Source: an uncultured Alcanivoracaceae bacterium (GTDB taxonomy: Bacteria > Pseudomonadota > Gammaproteobacteria > Pseudomonadales > Alcanivoracaceae). From it: DNA of 6,119 nucleotides. This document shows positions 1 to 5,975 of the stretch, piece after piece. The notes beneath the pieces are model-generated. The model searched no databases. It was not told the DNA's origin and was given only the letters and a program-made list of their open reading frames with translations. Made by a program: the position numbers and the translations under genes. Where the stretch lies: NCBI GenBank assembly GCA_937943665.1, contig CALEAR010000024.1, forward strand, positions 1 through 6,119. The letters run 5' to 3'. Numbering within the stretch: position 1 is the first letter of the stretch; each line of letters starts with the position of its first letter.

Positions 1-579
1 CAGCAACAGCATTTAGAAAAAGCCTTTGATTACGCCCAACGTGCTGCGTGCGAAACCCACAAGAATTTTTGTGATCTAAAGGGGCTTTCTGTGCCCAAGA
101 TCGAGGAGCGGTTAGCCAAGGCCAAACCCAAGCATGTGCCGAGCCTTTACACTTTGGGCACTGTGTGGGCTAGCTATATTCAAGTGAACAGTGAGGATTG
201 GGGCACGGTGGCGGATTTAGCCCGTGTGCAAACCCTGCTCGAAAAAGTGGTGGAATTGGATGAGAGCTATGAAGCCGGCCAAGCTAACCTGTATTTAGCC
301 ATGTTAGATAGCCTGCTGCCGGCAGCCTTAGGGGGCCAACCCGAGCGCGCCAAGAAATATTTTGAAAAAGCCATCCACTATTCGGAGGGGCAAAACCTTT
401 ACGCCAAGGTGCTGTACGCAGAGCATTATGCGCGCATGGCCTTTGATCAGGCGCTTCACGATAGCTTGCTCAAGGAGGTATTGGCGGCGGATCCAACAGC
501 CCCCAACCTCACCTTGCAAAACGTTTTTGCTCAGCAAGAGGCCAAGCGCCTACTGGCTGAAAGCAAAGATTACTTCTAA
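1..579 (+). CDS. tatT: TRAP transporter T-component (TatT), 5' end missing
   Basis: The reading frame is open from base 1, so the gene begins upstream and the 192 visible residues are its C-terminal part; the internal GTG at 91 is not a start. The protein is almost wholly helical with TPR-like helix pairs. Typical TatT features are the stretch around residues 107-125 (PAALGGQPERAKKYFEKAI), followed by helices at about 133-146, the LLKEVLAADPTAPN turn (156-169) and the closing QNVFAQQEAKRLL helix (173-185). In the known family (Treponema pallidum Tp0956) TatT is a periplasmic lipoprotein that forms a trimer and associates with the solute receptor. The signal or lipobox cannot be checked here. 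Two cysteines seven residues apart (visible residues 17 and 24) could form a disulfide. It lies 31 bp before dctP and is probably the first gene of the TRAP operon. Family assignment is confident; the mechanistic role is not settled even in the family. Confidence 0.87.
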   Translation, partial: QQQHLEKAFDYAQRAACETHKNFCDLKGLSVPKIEERLAKAKPKHVPSLYTLGTVWASYIQVNSEDWGTVADLARVQTLLEKVVELDESYEAGQANLYLAMLDSLLPAALGGQPERAKKYFEKAIHYSEGQNLYAKVLYAEHYARMAFDQALHDSLLKEVLAADPTAPNLTLQNVFAQQEAKRLLAESKDYF

Positions 580-596
580 TACTCACGGTTAAACAT

Positions 597-602
597 AGGG
601 AG
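597..602 (+). promoter_or_regulatory. Ribosome binding site of dctP
   Basis: AGGGAG lies 8 bases before the ATG at 611 and fixes that start. The 31-bp gap after tatT contains no evident promoter or terminator, which supports co-transcription. Confidence 0.7.
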
Positions 603-610
603 TTCCCAAT

Positions 611-1597
611 ATGCGCCGTTTATTGCTTTTGGCCTTGGTGGTTTGCTTGCCCCTGAGTGCCCACGCCTTTGAAATTAAGATTTCCACCATGTACCCCGAT
701 GGCACCTCTGCGGTGAAGCGCCTTAAGGAAGCGGGGGAAACCATTAAAGAAGAAACCGATGGCCGCGTTACTTTGCGGGTGTATGCAGGCGGTGTAATGG
801 GCGATGATGCCGCGGTGGAGCGTCGGATTCGCATTGGCCAATTGCACGGTACCCTGGCGCAGGGCGGTGCCTTTGTGAAGCACAACAAAGATGCTCAGGT
901 GCTTAACTTGCCGTTGCTGTTCCGCAGTGCAGAGGAAGTGGCCTATGTGCGTGAAACCCTAGACCCAGTATTGCGCGAAGGCTTTAAAAAGAATCAGTGG
1001 ACAGTGTTCGGCCCCATTGATGGGGGCTTTGCTTATTTTATGACGAAGAACCCTGTGTCCTCCGTGGCGGATTTACGTAAACAAAAGGTATGGCTGCCCG
1101 CCAATGATTCTGGCTCGGCGGAAGCGGCCAAAGAGTTTGGCATTTCACCTGTGGTGCTTAGCATTAGCTCGGTGCTTACCTCCTTGCAAACGGGGGTGAT
1201 TAATGCCTATGCGGCGCCACCCATTGCCGCCCTTACCTTGCAGTGGTTTAGCCGCGTGAATCACCTCACGGATCTGCCCATGCTGTATACCTACGCTTGG
1301 TTAGGCATGAGTGATCGCCATTTGGGGCGTATGAGTAGTGAAGATAGAGCCGTGGTGGAGCGTGTGCTCACAGAAACCGTGGCCGCCATGGATGCCAAGG
1401 AACGTGAAAATAATAAAAACGCCCTTGAGGCAGTGCTAAGCCAGGGCCTAGAAAAGGTTACCCCTTCTGAGGAAGAGCTAGCACAGTGGCGTGAGTATGC
1501 GGAGCGTACTAATAAAACGCTGCTAAAAGAGGGCCATGTGTCCCAAGAGGTTTATGATCAAGTGATGGAACTTCTACGTGAATACCGAGAAGAATAA
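611..1597 (+). CDS. dctP: TRAP transporter solute-binding protein (DctP family, TatT-associated type)
   Basis: Periplasmic receptor that captures the solute and hands it to the DctQM membrane subunits; 328 residues, the usual family length. A Sec signal peptide is clear: Arg2-Arg3, a Leu-rich core (4-15) and an AHA signal peptidase I site after residue 19. The mature protein has the DctP layout: EIKISTMYPDGT strand and loop (21-32), AGGVMGDDAAVERRIRIGQL (59-78), the DLRKQKVWLPANDS segment (154-167), the SSVLTSLQTGVINAYAAPP segment (186-204), and a long charged C-terminal helical region. Where classical receptors such as H. influenzae SiaP have two arginines that bind the substrate carboxylate (GFR... 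and K-L-R-V-P), this protein has Ala141 and Trp161 by my eye alignment. That fits the divergent receptors found with TatT, and suggests an uncharged or hydrophobic ligand (inference). The 3' end overlaps dctQ by 20 bp. The true substrate is unknown. Confidence 0.92.
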   Translation: MRRLLLLALVVCLPLSAHAFEIKISTMYPDGTSAVKRLKEAGETIKEETDGRVTLRVYAGGVMGDDAAVERRIRIGQLHGTLAQGGAFVKHNKDAQVLNLPLLFRSAEEVAYVRETLDPVLREGFKKNQWTVFGPIDGGFAYFMTKNPVSSVADLRKQKVWLPANDSGSAEAAKEFGISPVVLSISSVLTSLQTGVINAYAAPPIAALTLQWFSRVNHLTDLPMLYTYAWLGMSDRHLGRMSSEDRAVVERVLTETVAAMDAKERENNKNALEAVLSQGLEKVTPSEEELAQWREYAERTNKTLLKEGHVSQEVYDQVMELLREYREE

Positions 1598-2111
1598 GCA
1601 CACCTGGTTAGAGGGATCCCTTGGCATCTTTCACTGGTTGGAGGATGCCATTATTGTGCTGGTGTTGTTGGGCATGGTGGCCTTGGCGGTGGTGCAAATT
1701 GTTATGCGCAATCTCGCAGACACCAGCTTTGTGTGGATTGATCCTTTACTTCAAAACGCCGTGCTATGGATTGCCATGCTCGGCGCCATGATTGCCTCGC
1801 GCAATGATTCCCACATTCGTATTGATATTTTAAGTGAGTATTTGCCCCCTCAATGGCATCGTTTTTTAATGCTGTTGGTGGATATCTTCACCGCCGTGGC
1901 CACTTTGGGCATGGCGTACTTTAGTTATTTAGCGTTAATGGAAGAACGCGCCTTTAACACCAGTGTGGTGGCGGGGGTGCAGGCATGGAAGTTGCAGGTG
2001 CTCTTGCCCTTAGGTTTTGCTGTGATTGGGCTGCGTTATACTGTGTTATTTTTGCTGGGATTGGTGAATAAGCGCCCCCTTCATAAAAGCCACCAAGAGG
2101 TGTTGCCATGA
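1578..2111 (+). CDS. dctQ: TRAP transporter small membrane subunit (DctQ)
   Basis: Small integral membrane subunit of the Na+-dependent TRAP transporter; it forms the scaffold that packs against DctM and contacts the solute receptor. It has 177 residues and four predicted transmembrane helices at about 22-43, 57-73, 95-119 and 138-161, as expected for DctQ. The hallmark loop after helix 2 is present as ASRNDSHIRIDIL (73-85), matching the family's H-I-R-x-D-x-L motif. The start is a GTG inside the end of dctP, 20 bp before the dctP frame closes, with a modest GGAA (1567-1570) 7 bases upstream. No better in-frame start precedes helix 1, so translation probably depends on ribosomes finishing dctP. 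The stop overlaps the dctM start as ATGA. Confidence 0.92.
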   Translation: MNTEKNKHTWLEGSLGIFHWLEDAIIVLVLLGMVALAVVQIVMRNLADTSFVWIDPLLQNAVLWIAMLGAMIASRNDSHIRIDILSEYLPPQWHRFLMLLVDIFTAVATLGMAYFSYLALMEERAFNTSVVAGVQAWKLQVLLPLGFAVIGLRYTVLFLLGLVNKRPLHKSHQEVLP

Positions 2112-3397
2112 TAATTGCAGCGGTGGTGGCCTTGGTGCTACTGGCCCTGATGGGGGCCCCTTTGTTTGCGGTGATTTTAGCCGCAGCCGCCCTCGGCTAT
2201 TTTGTGCTGGGCATTGATCTTACGGTATTGCACATTGATATTTACCAGGTGAGCGCCTCTGTGGTGCTCATGGCCTTGCCGCTGTTCACCTTTGCAGGGT
2301 TTCTGCTGGGGGAATCAAAAACCGCGGATCGCATGTTGCGCCTTTCTCAGGCGGCCTTTGGGTGGATGCCCGGCGGCATGGCTTTTGTGGCGCTGGTGGC
2401 CTGTGCCTTTTTCACCGCCTTAACGGGGGGCAGTGGGGTAACCATTGTGGCCTTAGGGGGGCTGTTAATGCCCGCCCTGATGAAGGTGGGGTACCCGGAG
2501 CGCTTTAGTACAGGCTTGCTCACCACCTCCGGCAGCTTGGGGCTGTTGTTGGTGCCCTCTGTGCCTTTGCTGATTTACGGTATTATTGCTCAGCAAATGG
2601 CGCAACAGTTGCCCATGCCCAGCGTGGAAATTGTGGATCTTTACCTTGCGGGGGTGGGGCCAGCCATTTTAATGGTGGTGTTGTTGTATGCCTATTGTGT
2701 ATGGGCCATGCGGGCCAATCCCATTCCACGGCAGGCCTTTCAGTGGCGGGAGCTGCGTGCTGCCCTGTGGGAGGCACGTTGGGAGCTGCCACTTCCCTTT
2801 GTGGTGTTGGGTGGTATTTTCTCGGGCTGGTTAGTGGTGAGCGAAGCCGCCGCCGTTACGGCCCTGTATGTGTTAATTGCTCAGGTGTTTTTATACCGCG
2901 AGGTGCCCATTGCGGCGTTGCCGCGTATTATGCGGGAATCCATGATCATGGTGGGTGGCATCTTGCTCATTCTTGGGGTGGCCATGTCCTTCACGGGGTA
3001 TTTGGTGTTTGCAGGGGTGCCCGAGCAGCTGTTTGAGCTGATCCAAGCCCATGTGAGCAGCAAGCTCATGTTCTTGATTCTGCTTAACATTGTGCTGTTG
3101 ATTTTAGGCGCCGTGTTGGATATTTTCGCCGCCTTAGTGATTATGGTGCCTCTGATTTTGCCCGTGGCCATTAATTACGGCATAGACCCTGTGCATTTGG
3201 GGATTATTTTTGTGGCCAATATGCAAATCGGGTACTTCACACCGCCTGTGGGTATGAACTTATTTATTGCGAGCCATCGCTTTAATAAGCCCATTAGCGA
3301 GTTGTATAAAGCCACCATTCCCTTCATGTTGGTGTTGTTAGTGGCCTTGGTGGCCATTACCTATGTGCCAGCCTTAAGTTTGTATTGGGTGAGATAA
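2108..3397 (+). CDS. dctM: TRAP transporter large membrane subunit (DctM)
   Basis: Inner-membrane transport subunit of the ion transporter superfamily that moves solute with Na+ by an elevator mechanism; 429 residues, full family length. Hydrophobic helices run through the whole protein with two re-entrant hairpin regions. The first repeat has ALTGGSGVTIVALGGLLMPA (104-123), equivalent to the family's Ser/Gly-rich ion-site hairpin, and SGSLGLLLVPSVPL (141-154). The second repeat has SGWLVVSEAAAVTALY (239-254) with Glu246, then GAVLDIFAALVIMVPLILP (334-352) and the conserved GYFTPPVGMNLF (375-386) near the C-terminus. The ATG overlaps the dctQ stop (ATGA) and is preceded by AAGAGG (2095-2100) with a 7-base spacer. 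The stop shares one base with the next ATG (TAATG), so the downstream microprotein is probably coupled to it. Confidence 0.95.
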   Translation: MIIAAVVALVLLALMGAPLFAVILAAAALGYFVLGIDLTVLHIDIYQVSASVVLMALPLFTFAGFLLGESKTADRMLRLSQAAFGWMPGGMAFVALVACAFFTALTGGSGVTIVALGGLLMPALMKVGYPERFSTGLLTTSGSLGLLLVPSVPLLIYGIIAQQMAQQLPMPSVEIVDLYLAGVGPAILMVVLLYAYCVWAMRANPIPRQAFQWRELRAALWEARWELPLPFVVLGGIFSGWLVVSEAAAVTALYVLIAQVFLYREVPIAALPRIMRESMIMVGGILLILGVAMSFTGYLVFAGVPEQLFELIQAHVSSKLMFLILLNIVLLILGAVLDIFAALVIMVPLILPVAINYGIDPVHLGIIFVANMQIGYFTPPVGMNLFIASHRFNKPISELYKATIPFMLVLLVALVAITYVPALSLYWVR

Positions 3398-3615
3398 TGC
3401 CGGTTGTGTTTGCTTGGATGGCGCTGTTGTTAGCCGCGCCCGCAATGGCGGATGACGCCAAAGAGGAAGAACGTTTACGCATTGAGCGTGAACAACTGGA
3501 GCTGCGCAAACGCACAGCAGAACTTGAAGAACAGCTAGAGGAAGCCAAGCGCCTTGAGGCCCTGCAAGAGGAATACCTCGAGAAGCTCAAGGCGCTCACA
3601 GAGGCAGCGGATTAA
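3397..3615 (+). CDS. Secreted charged helical microprotein of unknown function
   Basis: I do not recognise a family. The frame encodes 72 residues from the ATG that overlaps the dctM stop as TAATG; GGGTGAG (3387-3393) just before it can serve as ribosome binding site. An in-frame TTG at 3385 would add MGEI and put an acidic residue before the signal, so the ATG is preferred. Residues 1-18 look like a Sec signal (hydrophobic FAWMALLLAAPAMA ending in AMA before Asp19), although the N-terminal part has no basic residue. The mature part, about 54 residues, is one uninterrupted Glu/Arg/Lys/Leu-rich helix without Gly, Pro or Cys, about 19 acidic and 11 basic residues, with Leu at 34, 36, 43, 47, 53, 56, 61, 64 and 67, suggesting an irregular coiled coil. 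Position and coupling suggest a periplasmic partner of the TRAP complex (inference). The last codons overlap the stop of the convergent dehydrogenase gene. Confidence 0.72.
   Translation: MPVVFAWMALLLAAPAMADDAKEEERLRIEREQLELRKRTAELEEQLEEAKRLEALQEEYLEKLKALTEAAD
3548..3596. repeat. Perfect 11-bp inverted repeat with nested hairpin
   Basis: AGCGCCTTGAG (3548-3558) and CTCAAGGCGCT (3586-3596) are exact reverse complements. The 27-base loop contains a second hairpin, GAGG-AATA-CCTC (3568-3579). The element sits in the last third of the microprotein gene. No T-run follows on either strand, so it is not a canonical intrinsic terminator. It could stabilise or stall the ends of the two convergent transcripts. 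Confidence 0.6.
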
Positions 3616-5051
3616 CGATCCGGTATGGTGCGCACCACTAAGAGGCGCTCCTCTGTCATATCTTCCATGGCCCAACGCACGCCCTCGCGGCCAAAGCCGG
3701 AATCCTTCACGCCGCCGTAGGGCATGCTATCCACGCGCCAAGAGGGCACATCGCCAATAATCACGCCCCCCACCTGCAGGCGATCCCAGGCTTGCTGCAC
3801 CTTGTATAAATCACGGGTGAAGATGCCTGTTTGCAGCCCATAACGGCTGCTGTTCACCTCGGCGAGCACTTCATCAAAATCCTCAAAGGGAATCAGCATG
3901 GCCACGGGGCCAAACACTTCCTCTTGCATGAGGGTGGCCTCGGCGGGTACCTTTTCTAGCAGGGTGGGGTGCACCACGGCGCCTTGGCGTTCGCCCCCGC
4001 AAAGCAGGGTGGCGCCTTTGGCGGTGGCCTCTTCAATCCAAGTAACCACACGCTCTGCCTCGCCCTCTGTGATCAGTGGGCCTATGTTGGTATCGGGATC
4101 CCTTGGATCGCCCATGTGGAGGGTTTGGATTTTTTCCAAGAGGCGTTCTTTAAGGCGCTCATAAATGGTGGTGTGGGCATAAATGCGCTGTACGCTAATG
4201 CAACTTTGGCCCGATTGGTAATAGGCCCCAAAGCTGAGGCGCTCCACGGCCTCGGTTAAATCCGCATCGCTATCCACAATGCAGGCGGCATCGCCCCCGA
4301 GCTCAAGTACCACCTTCTTTTTGCCTGCACGGCTTTTAAGATCCCAGCCCACCTCTGGGGAGCCGGTGAAGCTCAAGAGCTTAATGCGCTCATCGGTGGT
4401 GAGTAAATCGGCGGCTTCGCGATCACAGGGCAAAATGGAAAAAGCACCTTTGGGCAGTTCGGTTTCCGCCAAAATTTCCCCAAGAATAATGGCGCTTAAG
4501 GGGGTGTTGCTAGCGGGCTTTAGCACAAAGGGGCAGCCGGCAGCAATGGCGGGGGCAATTTTATGCGCCGCCAAATTCAGGGGGAAGTTAAAGGGGGCAA
4601 TAAAGCTGCAGGGCCCCACGGGCACGCGGCGGGTGAAGCCACGGTAGCCATGGGCGCGGGCGGTGGTGGCAAGCTCCAAGGTTTGGCCCACCTCTATATT
4701 AATGGCCTCTGCCGCTGCCACGCGGAAGGTATCAATGAGGCGTACCACTTCGCCCCGCGCATCGGTAATGGGTTTGCCCGCCTCAATGCACAACAGCATG
4801 GCTAGCTCTTCGGCTCTTTCTTCAAAGCGCTTAATGCAATGCTCTAAAATGTGTTGGCGCTCATAGGGGGCCAACTGTGCCATGGCGGGTGCCGCTTGTG
4901 CGGCGGCCTCGATGGCTTGGTCTATGGCTTTGGCATCCGCTTTCGCCACCACTGATACTGCCTCGCCGGTGAATTTATCGGTGACGGTGAGATCCCGGTT
5001 GGCAAACACCGCCTCATTGGCGAGGTAGTATGGGTAGGCATCTTTCAGCAT
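3612..5051 (-). CDS. NAD(P)+-dependent aldehyde dehydrogenase
   Basis: Cytoplasmic enzyme of the ALDH superfamily that oxidises an aldehyde to its carboxylic acid. It has 479 residues, normal family length, and every catalytic element: APFNFP with the oxyanion Asn155, cofactor-binding Lys178 in VLKPA, FTGSPEVG (228-235), general base Glu250 in LELGG, nucleophile Cys284 in SGQSC, EEVFGP (377-382), and the closing PYGGVKDSGFGREG (444-457). The style (YPYYLANEAV..., LCIEAGKPI, YQSGQSCISVQRIY) resembles the lactaldehyde/phosphonoacetaldehyde/ALDH21-like branch, but the substrate is not determinable. Position 181 is Ser (KPASNTP) where NAD+-specific ALDHs usually have Glu; GabD-type NADP+ enzymes have KPASQTP, so NADP+ use is possible. 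The ATG at 5051 is chosen because GGAGGT sits just upstream; an in-frame ATG at 5147 would add 32 unrelated residues. It converges on the TRAP operon, sharing TTAA for both stops, and may act on a metabolite of the imported solute (inference). Confidence 0.93.
   Translation of the reverse strand: MLKDAYPYYLANEAVFANRDLTVTDKFTGEAVSVVAKADAKAIDQAIEAAAQAAPAMAQLAPYERQHILEHCIKRFEERAEELAMLLCIEAGKPITDARGEVVRLIDTFRVAAAEAINIEVGQTLELATTARAHGYRGFTRRVPVGPCSFIAPFNFPLNLAAHKIAPAIAAGCPFVLKPASNTPLSAIILGEILAETELPKGAFSILPCDREAADLLTTDERIKLLSFTGSPEVGWDLKSRAGKKKVVLELGGDAACIVDSDADLTEAVERLSFGAYYQSGQSCISVQRIYAHTTIYERLKERLLEKIQTLHMGDPRDPDTNIGPLITEGEAERVVTWIEEATAKGATLLCGGERQGAVVHPTLLEKVPAEATLMQEEVFGPVAMLIPFEDFDEVLAEVNSSRYGLQTGIFTRDLYKVQQAWDRLQVGGVIIGDVPSWRVDSMPYGGVKDSGFGREGVRWAMEDMTEERLLVVRTIPDR
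3626..3654. repeat. 12-bp palindrome and adjacent small hairpin in the dehydrogenase 3' end
   Basis: TGGTGCGCACCA (3626-3637) is a perfect palindrome. It is followed 3 bases later by AGAGG-CGCT-CCTCT (3641-3654), a 5-bp stem with a 4-base loop. Both lie in the last codons of the minus-strand aldehyde dehydrogenase gene and just beyond the end of the plus-strand operon. They may slow polymerase leaving the TRAP operon; with no T-tract after them a terminator call is not justified. Confidence 0.45.
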
Positions 5052-5055
5052 GGTG

Positions 5056-5061
5056 ACCTCC
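5056..5061 (-). promoter_or_regulatory. Strong ribosome binding site that decides the dehydrogenase start
   Basis: On the minus strand GGAGGT is followed by CACC and then ATG (5051). This near-perfect Shine-Dalgarno sequence supports the 479-residue form over the longer in-frame form beginning at 5147. Confidence 0.85.
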
Positions 5062-5087
5062 GCAACAAGAATTAATAAATAAAGAAG

Positions 5088-5102
5088 GGTTAGTAACCTA
5101 GC
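5088..5102. repeat. Palindrome GGTTA-G-TAACC overlapping copy 1 of an 11-bp direct repeat
   Basis: GGTTAGTAACC (5088-5098) is an exact inverted repeat with a one-base centre. AGTAACCTAGC (5092-5102) recurs exactly at 5190-5200. The element lies 37-51 bases upstream of the dehydrogenase start, inside its probable leader, and looks like a possible operator half of a pair. Confidence 0.5.
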
Positions 5103-5160
5103 ACGAACGCCGCCATTGTGCATCGGTGAAACTTTAATGAAATTCAAAGGTATAACATCC

Positions 5161-5175
5161 GTGGGCTATTCCCAC
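5161..5175. repeat. Inverted repeat GTGGG-CTATT-CCCAC
   Basis: A perfect 5-bp stem with a 5-base centre in the middle of the divergent region. It falls just upstream of the extended -10-like element of the dehydrogenase, so it could be a regulator-binding site as easily as an RNA hairpin. Confidence 0.45.
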
Positions 5176-5176
5176 T

Positions 5177-5200
5177 GCTAGGCAAAATGAGTAACCTAGC
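5177..5200. repeat. Inverted repeat GCTAGG-N12-CCTAGC containing copy 2 of the direct repeat
   Basis: GCTAGG (5177-5182) and CCTAGC (5195-5200) are exact reverse complements with centres 18 bases apart, close to two helical turns. The right arm lies within AGTAACCTAGC (5190-5200), the second copy of the 11-bp repeat whose first copy starts 98 bp earlier. It overlaps the weak -35 and spacer proposed for the response regulator gene, a position fitting an operator. Confidence 0.5.
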
Positions 5201-5248
5201 CTTATACGTTTTATTTAGTACATGAATAACAACAAGTGGATACCCTAA

Positions 5249-5947
5249 ATGAGTAGCTATCAACCCCCACGAATTTTAATTGTGGAAGATGATGAGCGTT
5301 TACGCACGCTCACTGCCGAATACCTGCAAGGCAATGGCATGGAAGTGATGCAGGTGGATAATGGCGAGCAGGCCATTCAGATTATTAAAAGCCAAAACCC
5401 CGATTTAGTGGTGCTGGATTTAATGCTGCCCGGAGTGGATGGCTTAGGCGTTTGCCGCGAGGTAAAGCCGGCCTACCGCAACCCTATTTTAATGCTCACC
5501 GCCCGTGCCGATGAAATGGATGAGGTGTTGGGGTTGGAAATGGGCGCCGATGATTATGTGGCCAAGCCTGTGCAGCCGCGGGTGCTGCTGGCCCGCATTC
5601 GTGCCCTGCTGCGCCGGTATGCAGAGCCCGTGGGTTCAGGGAACGCCCAGCTCACCTTTGGCGAACTCACCATTGATAACAACGCGCGGCAAGTGATGCT
5701 AAAGGGGGAAGAGGTGGATCTCACCAGTGCTGAGTTTGATTTGCTGTGGTTGCTGGCCTCTAATGCGGGCACCATTCTTTCCCGTGAATCCATTTTTGAA
5801 ACCCTGCGCGGCATTGAATACGACGGCCAAGATAGATCCATTGATGTGCGGGTATCTCGCTTGCGGGCCAAAATCGGTGATGATTCTGAGGCGCCACAAC
5901 GCATTAAAACCGTGCGCTCCAAGGGCTACTTGTTCGTGAAAGAATAA
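5249..5947 (+). CDS. rstA: OmpR-family response regulator, RstA-like
   Basis: DNA-binding response regulator of a two-component system; 232 residues. The receiver domain (about 8-122) has the acidic pair Asp14/Asp15 in VEDDE, phosphoacceptor Asp57 in VVLDLMLPG, Thr84 in LTAR, Tyr103 and Lys106 in DDYVAKP. A short linker leads to an OmpR/PhoB winged helix (about 133-231), with FGELTIDNNARQV, LTSAEFDLLWLLASNAG, the recognition-helix stretch DRSIDVRVSRLRAKIG and the closing RIKTVRSKGYLF hairpin. The stretches LGLEMGADDY, LLARIRALLRR, ETLRGIEYDGQDRSIDV and RIKTVRSKGYLF match E. coli RstA closely, so an RstA-type call is better than generic OmpR; orthology is not proven. The ATG has AAGTGGA 8 bases upstream. 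The kinase gene follows after 28 bp. The target genes are unknown here; the upstream repeats could be an autoregulatory site (inference). Confidence 0.9.
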   Translation: MSSYQPPRILIVEDDERLRTLTAEYLQGNGMEVMQVDNGEQAIQIIKSQNPDLVVLDLMLPGVDGLGVCREVKPAYRNPILMLTARADEMDEVLGLEMGADDYVAKPVQPRVLLARIRALLRRYAEPVGSGNAQLTFGELTIDNNARQVMLKGEEVDLTSAEFDLLWLLASNAGTILSRESIFETLRGIEYDGQDRSIDVRVSRLRAKIGDDSEAPQRIKTVRSKGYLFVKE

Positions 5948-5964
5948 AGTGGCGGCGAGTGGCC

Positions 5965-5970
5965 AAGGGG
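5965..5970 (+). promoter_or_regulatory. Ribosome binding site supporting the GTG start of the sensor kinase
   Basis: AAGGGG lies 5 bases before the GTG at 5976. The next in-frame start, ATG at 6012, would cut into the first membrane helix and has no such site, so GTG is preferred. Confidence 0.65.
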
Positions 5971-5975
5971 CATTT

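Larger units (their letters stand above)
5052..5248. promoter_or_regulatory. Divergent control region between the dehydrogenase and response regulator genes
   Basis: This 197-bp AT-richer stretch must hold the promoters for both outward-facing genes. On the minus strand TGT-TATACC (5157-5149) resembles an extended -10 element for the dehydrogenase, leaving a leader of about 90 bases. On the plus strand TAGGCA (5179-5184) and TATACG (5203-5208), 18 bases apart, form a weak sigma70-like pair for the regulator gene, which has AAGTGGA (5234-5240) as a modest ribosome binding site. Neither promoter is strong by eye, which suits activator control. Several repeats listed separately lie between and over these elements. 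Confidence 0.6.

Noticed and set aside
91..579. GTG at 91 as the start of the first gene
   Set aside because: The frame is open to base 1 with helical sequence that continues the same fold, and there is no convincing ribosome binding site.
3385..3396. TTG at 3385 as start of the microprotein
   Set aside because: It would put an acidic residue before the signal core; the ATG at 3397 has a TAATG coupling junction and a better-placed GGGTGAG.
4279..4647. Long plus-strand open frame within the dehydrogenase gene
   Set aside because: It is a shadow of the well-supported minus-strand gene, with no ribosome binding site, domain or sensible composition.
5100..5115. Minus-strand sigma54-like element, TGGC with GC at the right distance
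   Set aside because: The GG-N10-GC core fits but several consensus positions of the -24 and -12 boxes do not, so it is too weak to call; an extended -10-like element upstream is at least as good.
5052..5147. In-frame N-terminal extension of the dehydrogenase with a hydrophobic stretch resembling a signal or membrane helix
   Set aside because: The strong GGAGGT before the ATG at 5051, family length and typical N-terminus (YPYYLANEAV) argue for the shorter protein; the extension overlaps the palindromic leader.
5219..5232. TACAT followed by TAACAA as an RstA box
   Set aside because: Only the TACAT half fits the consensus as I recall it; the right half does not match.
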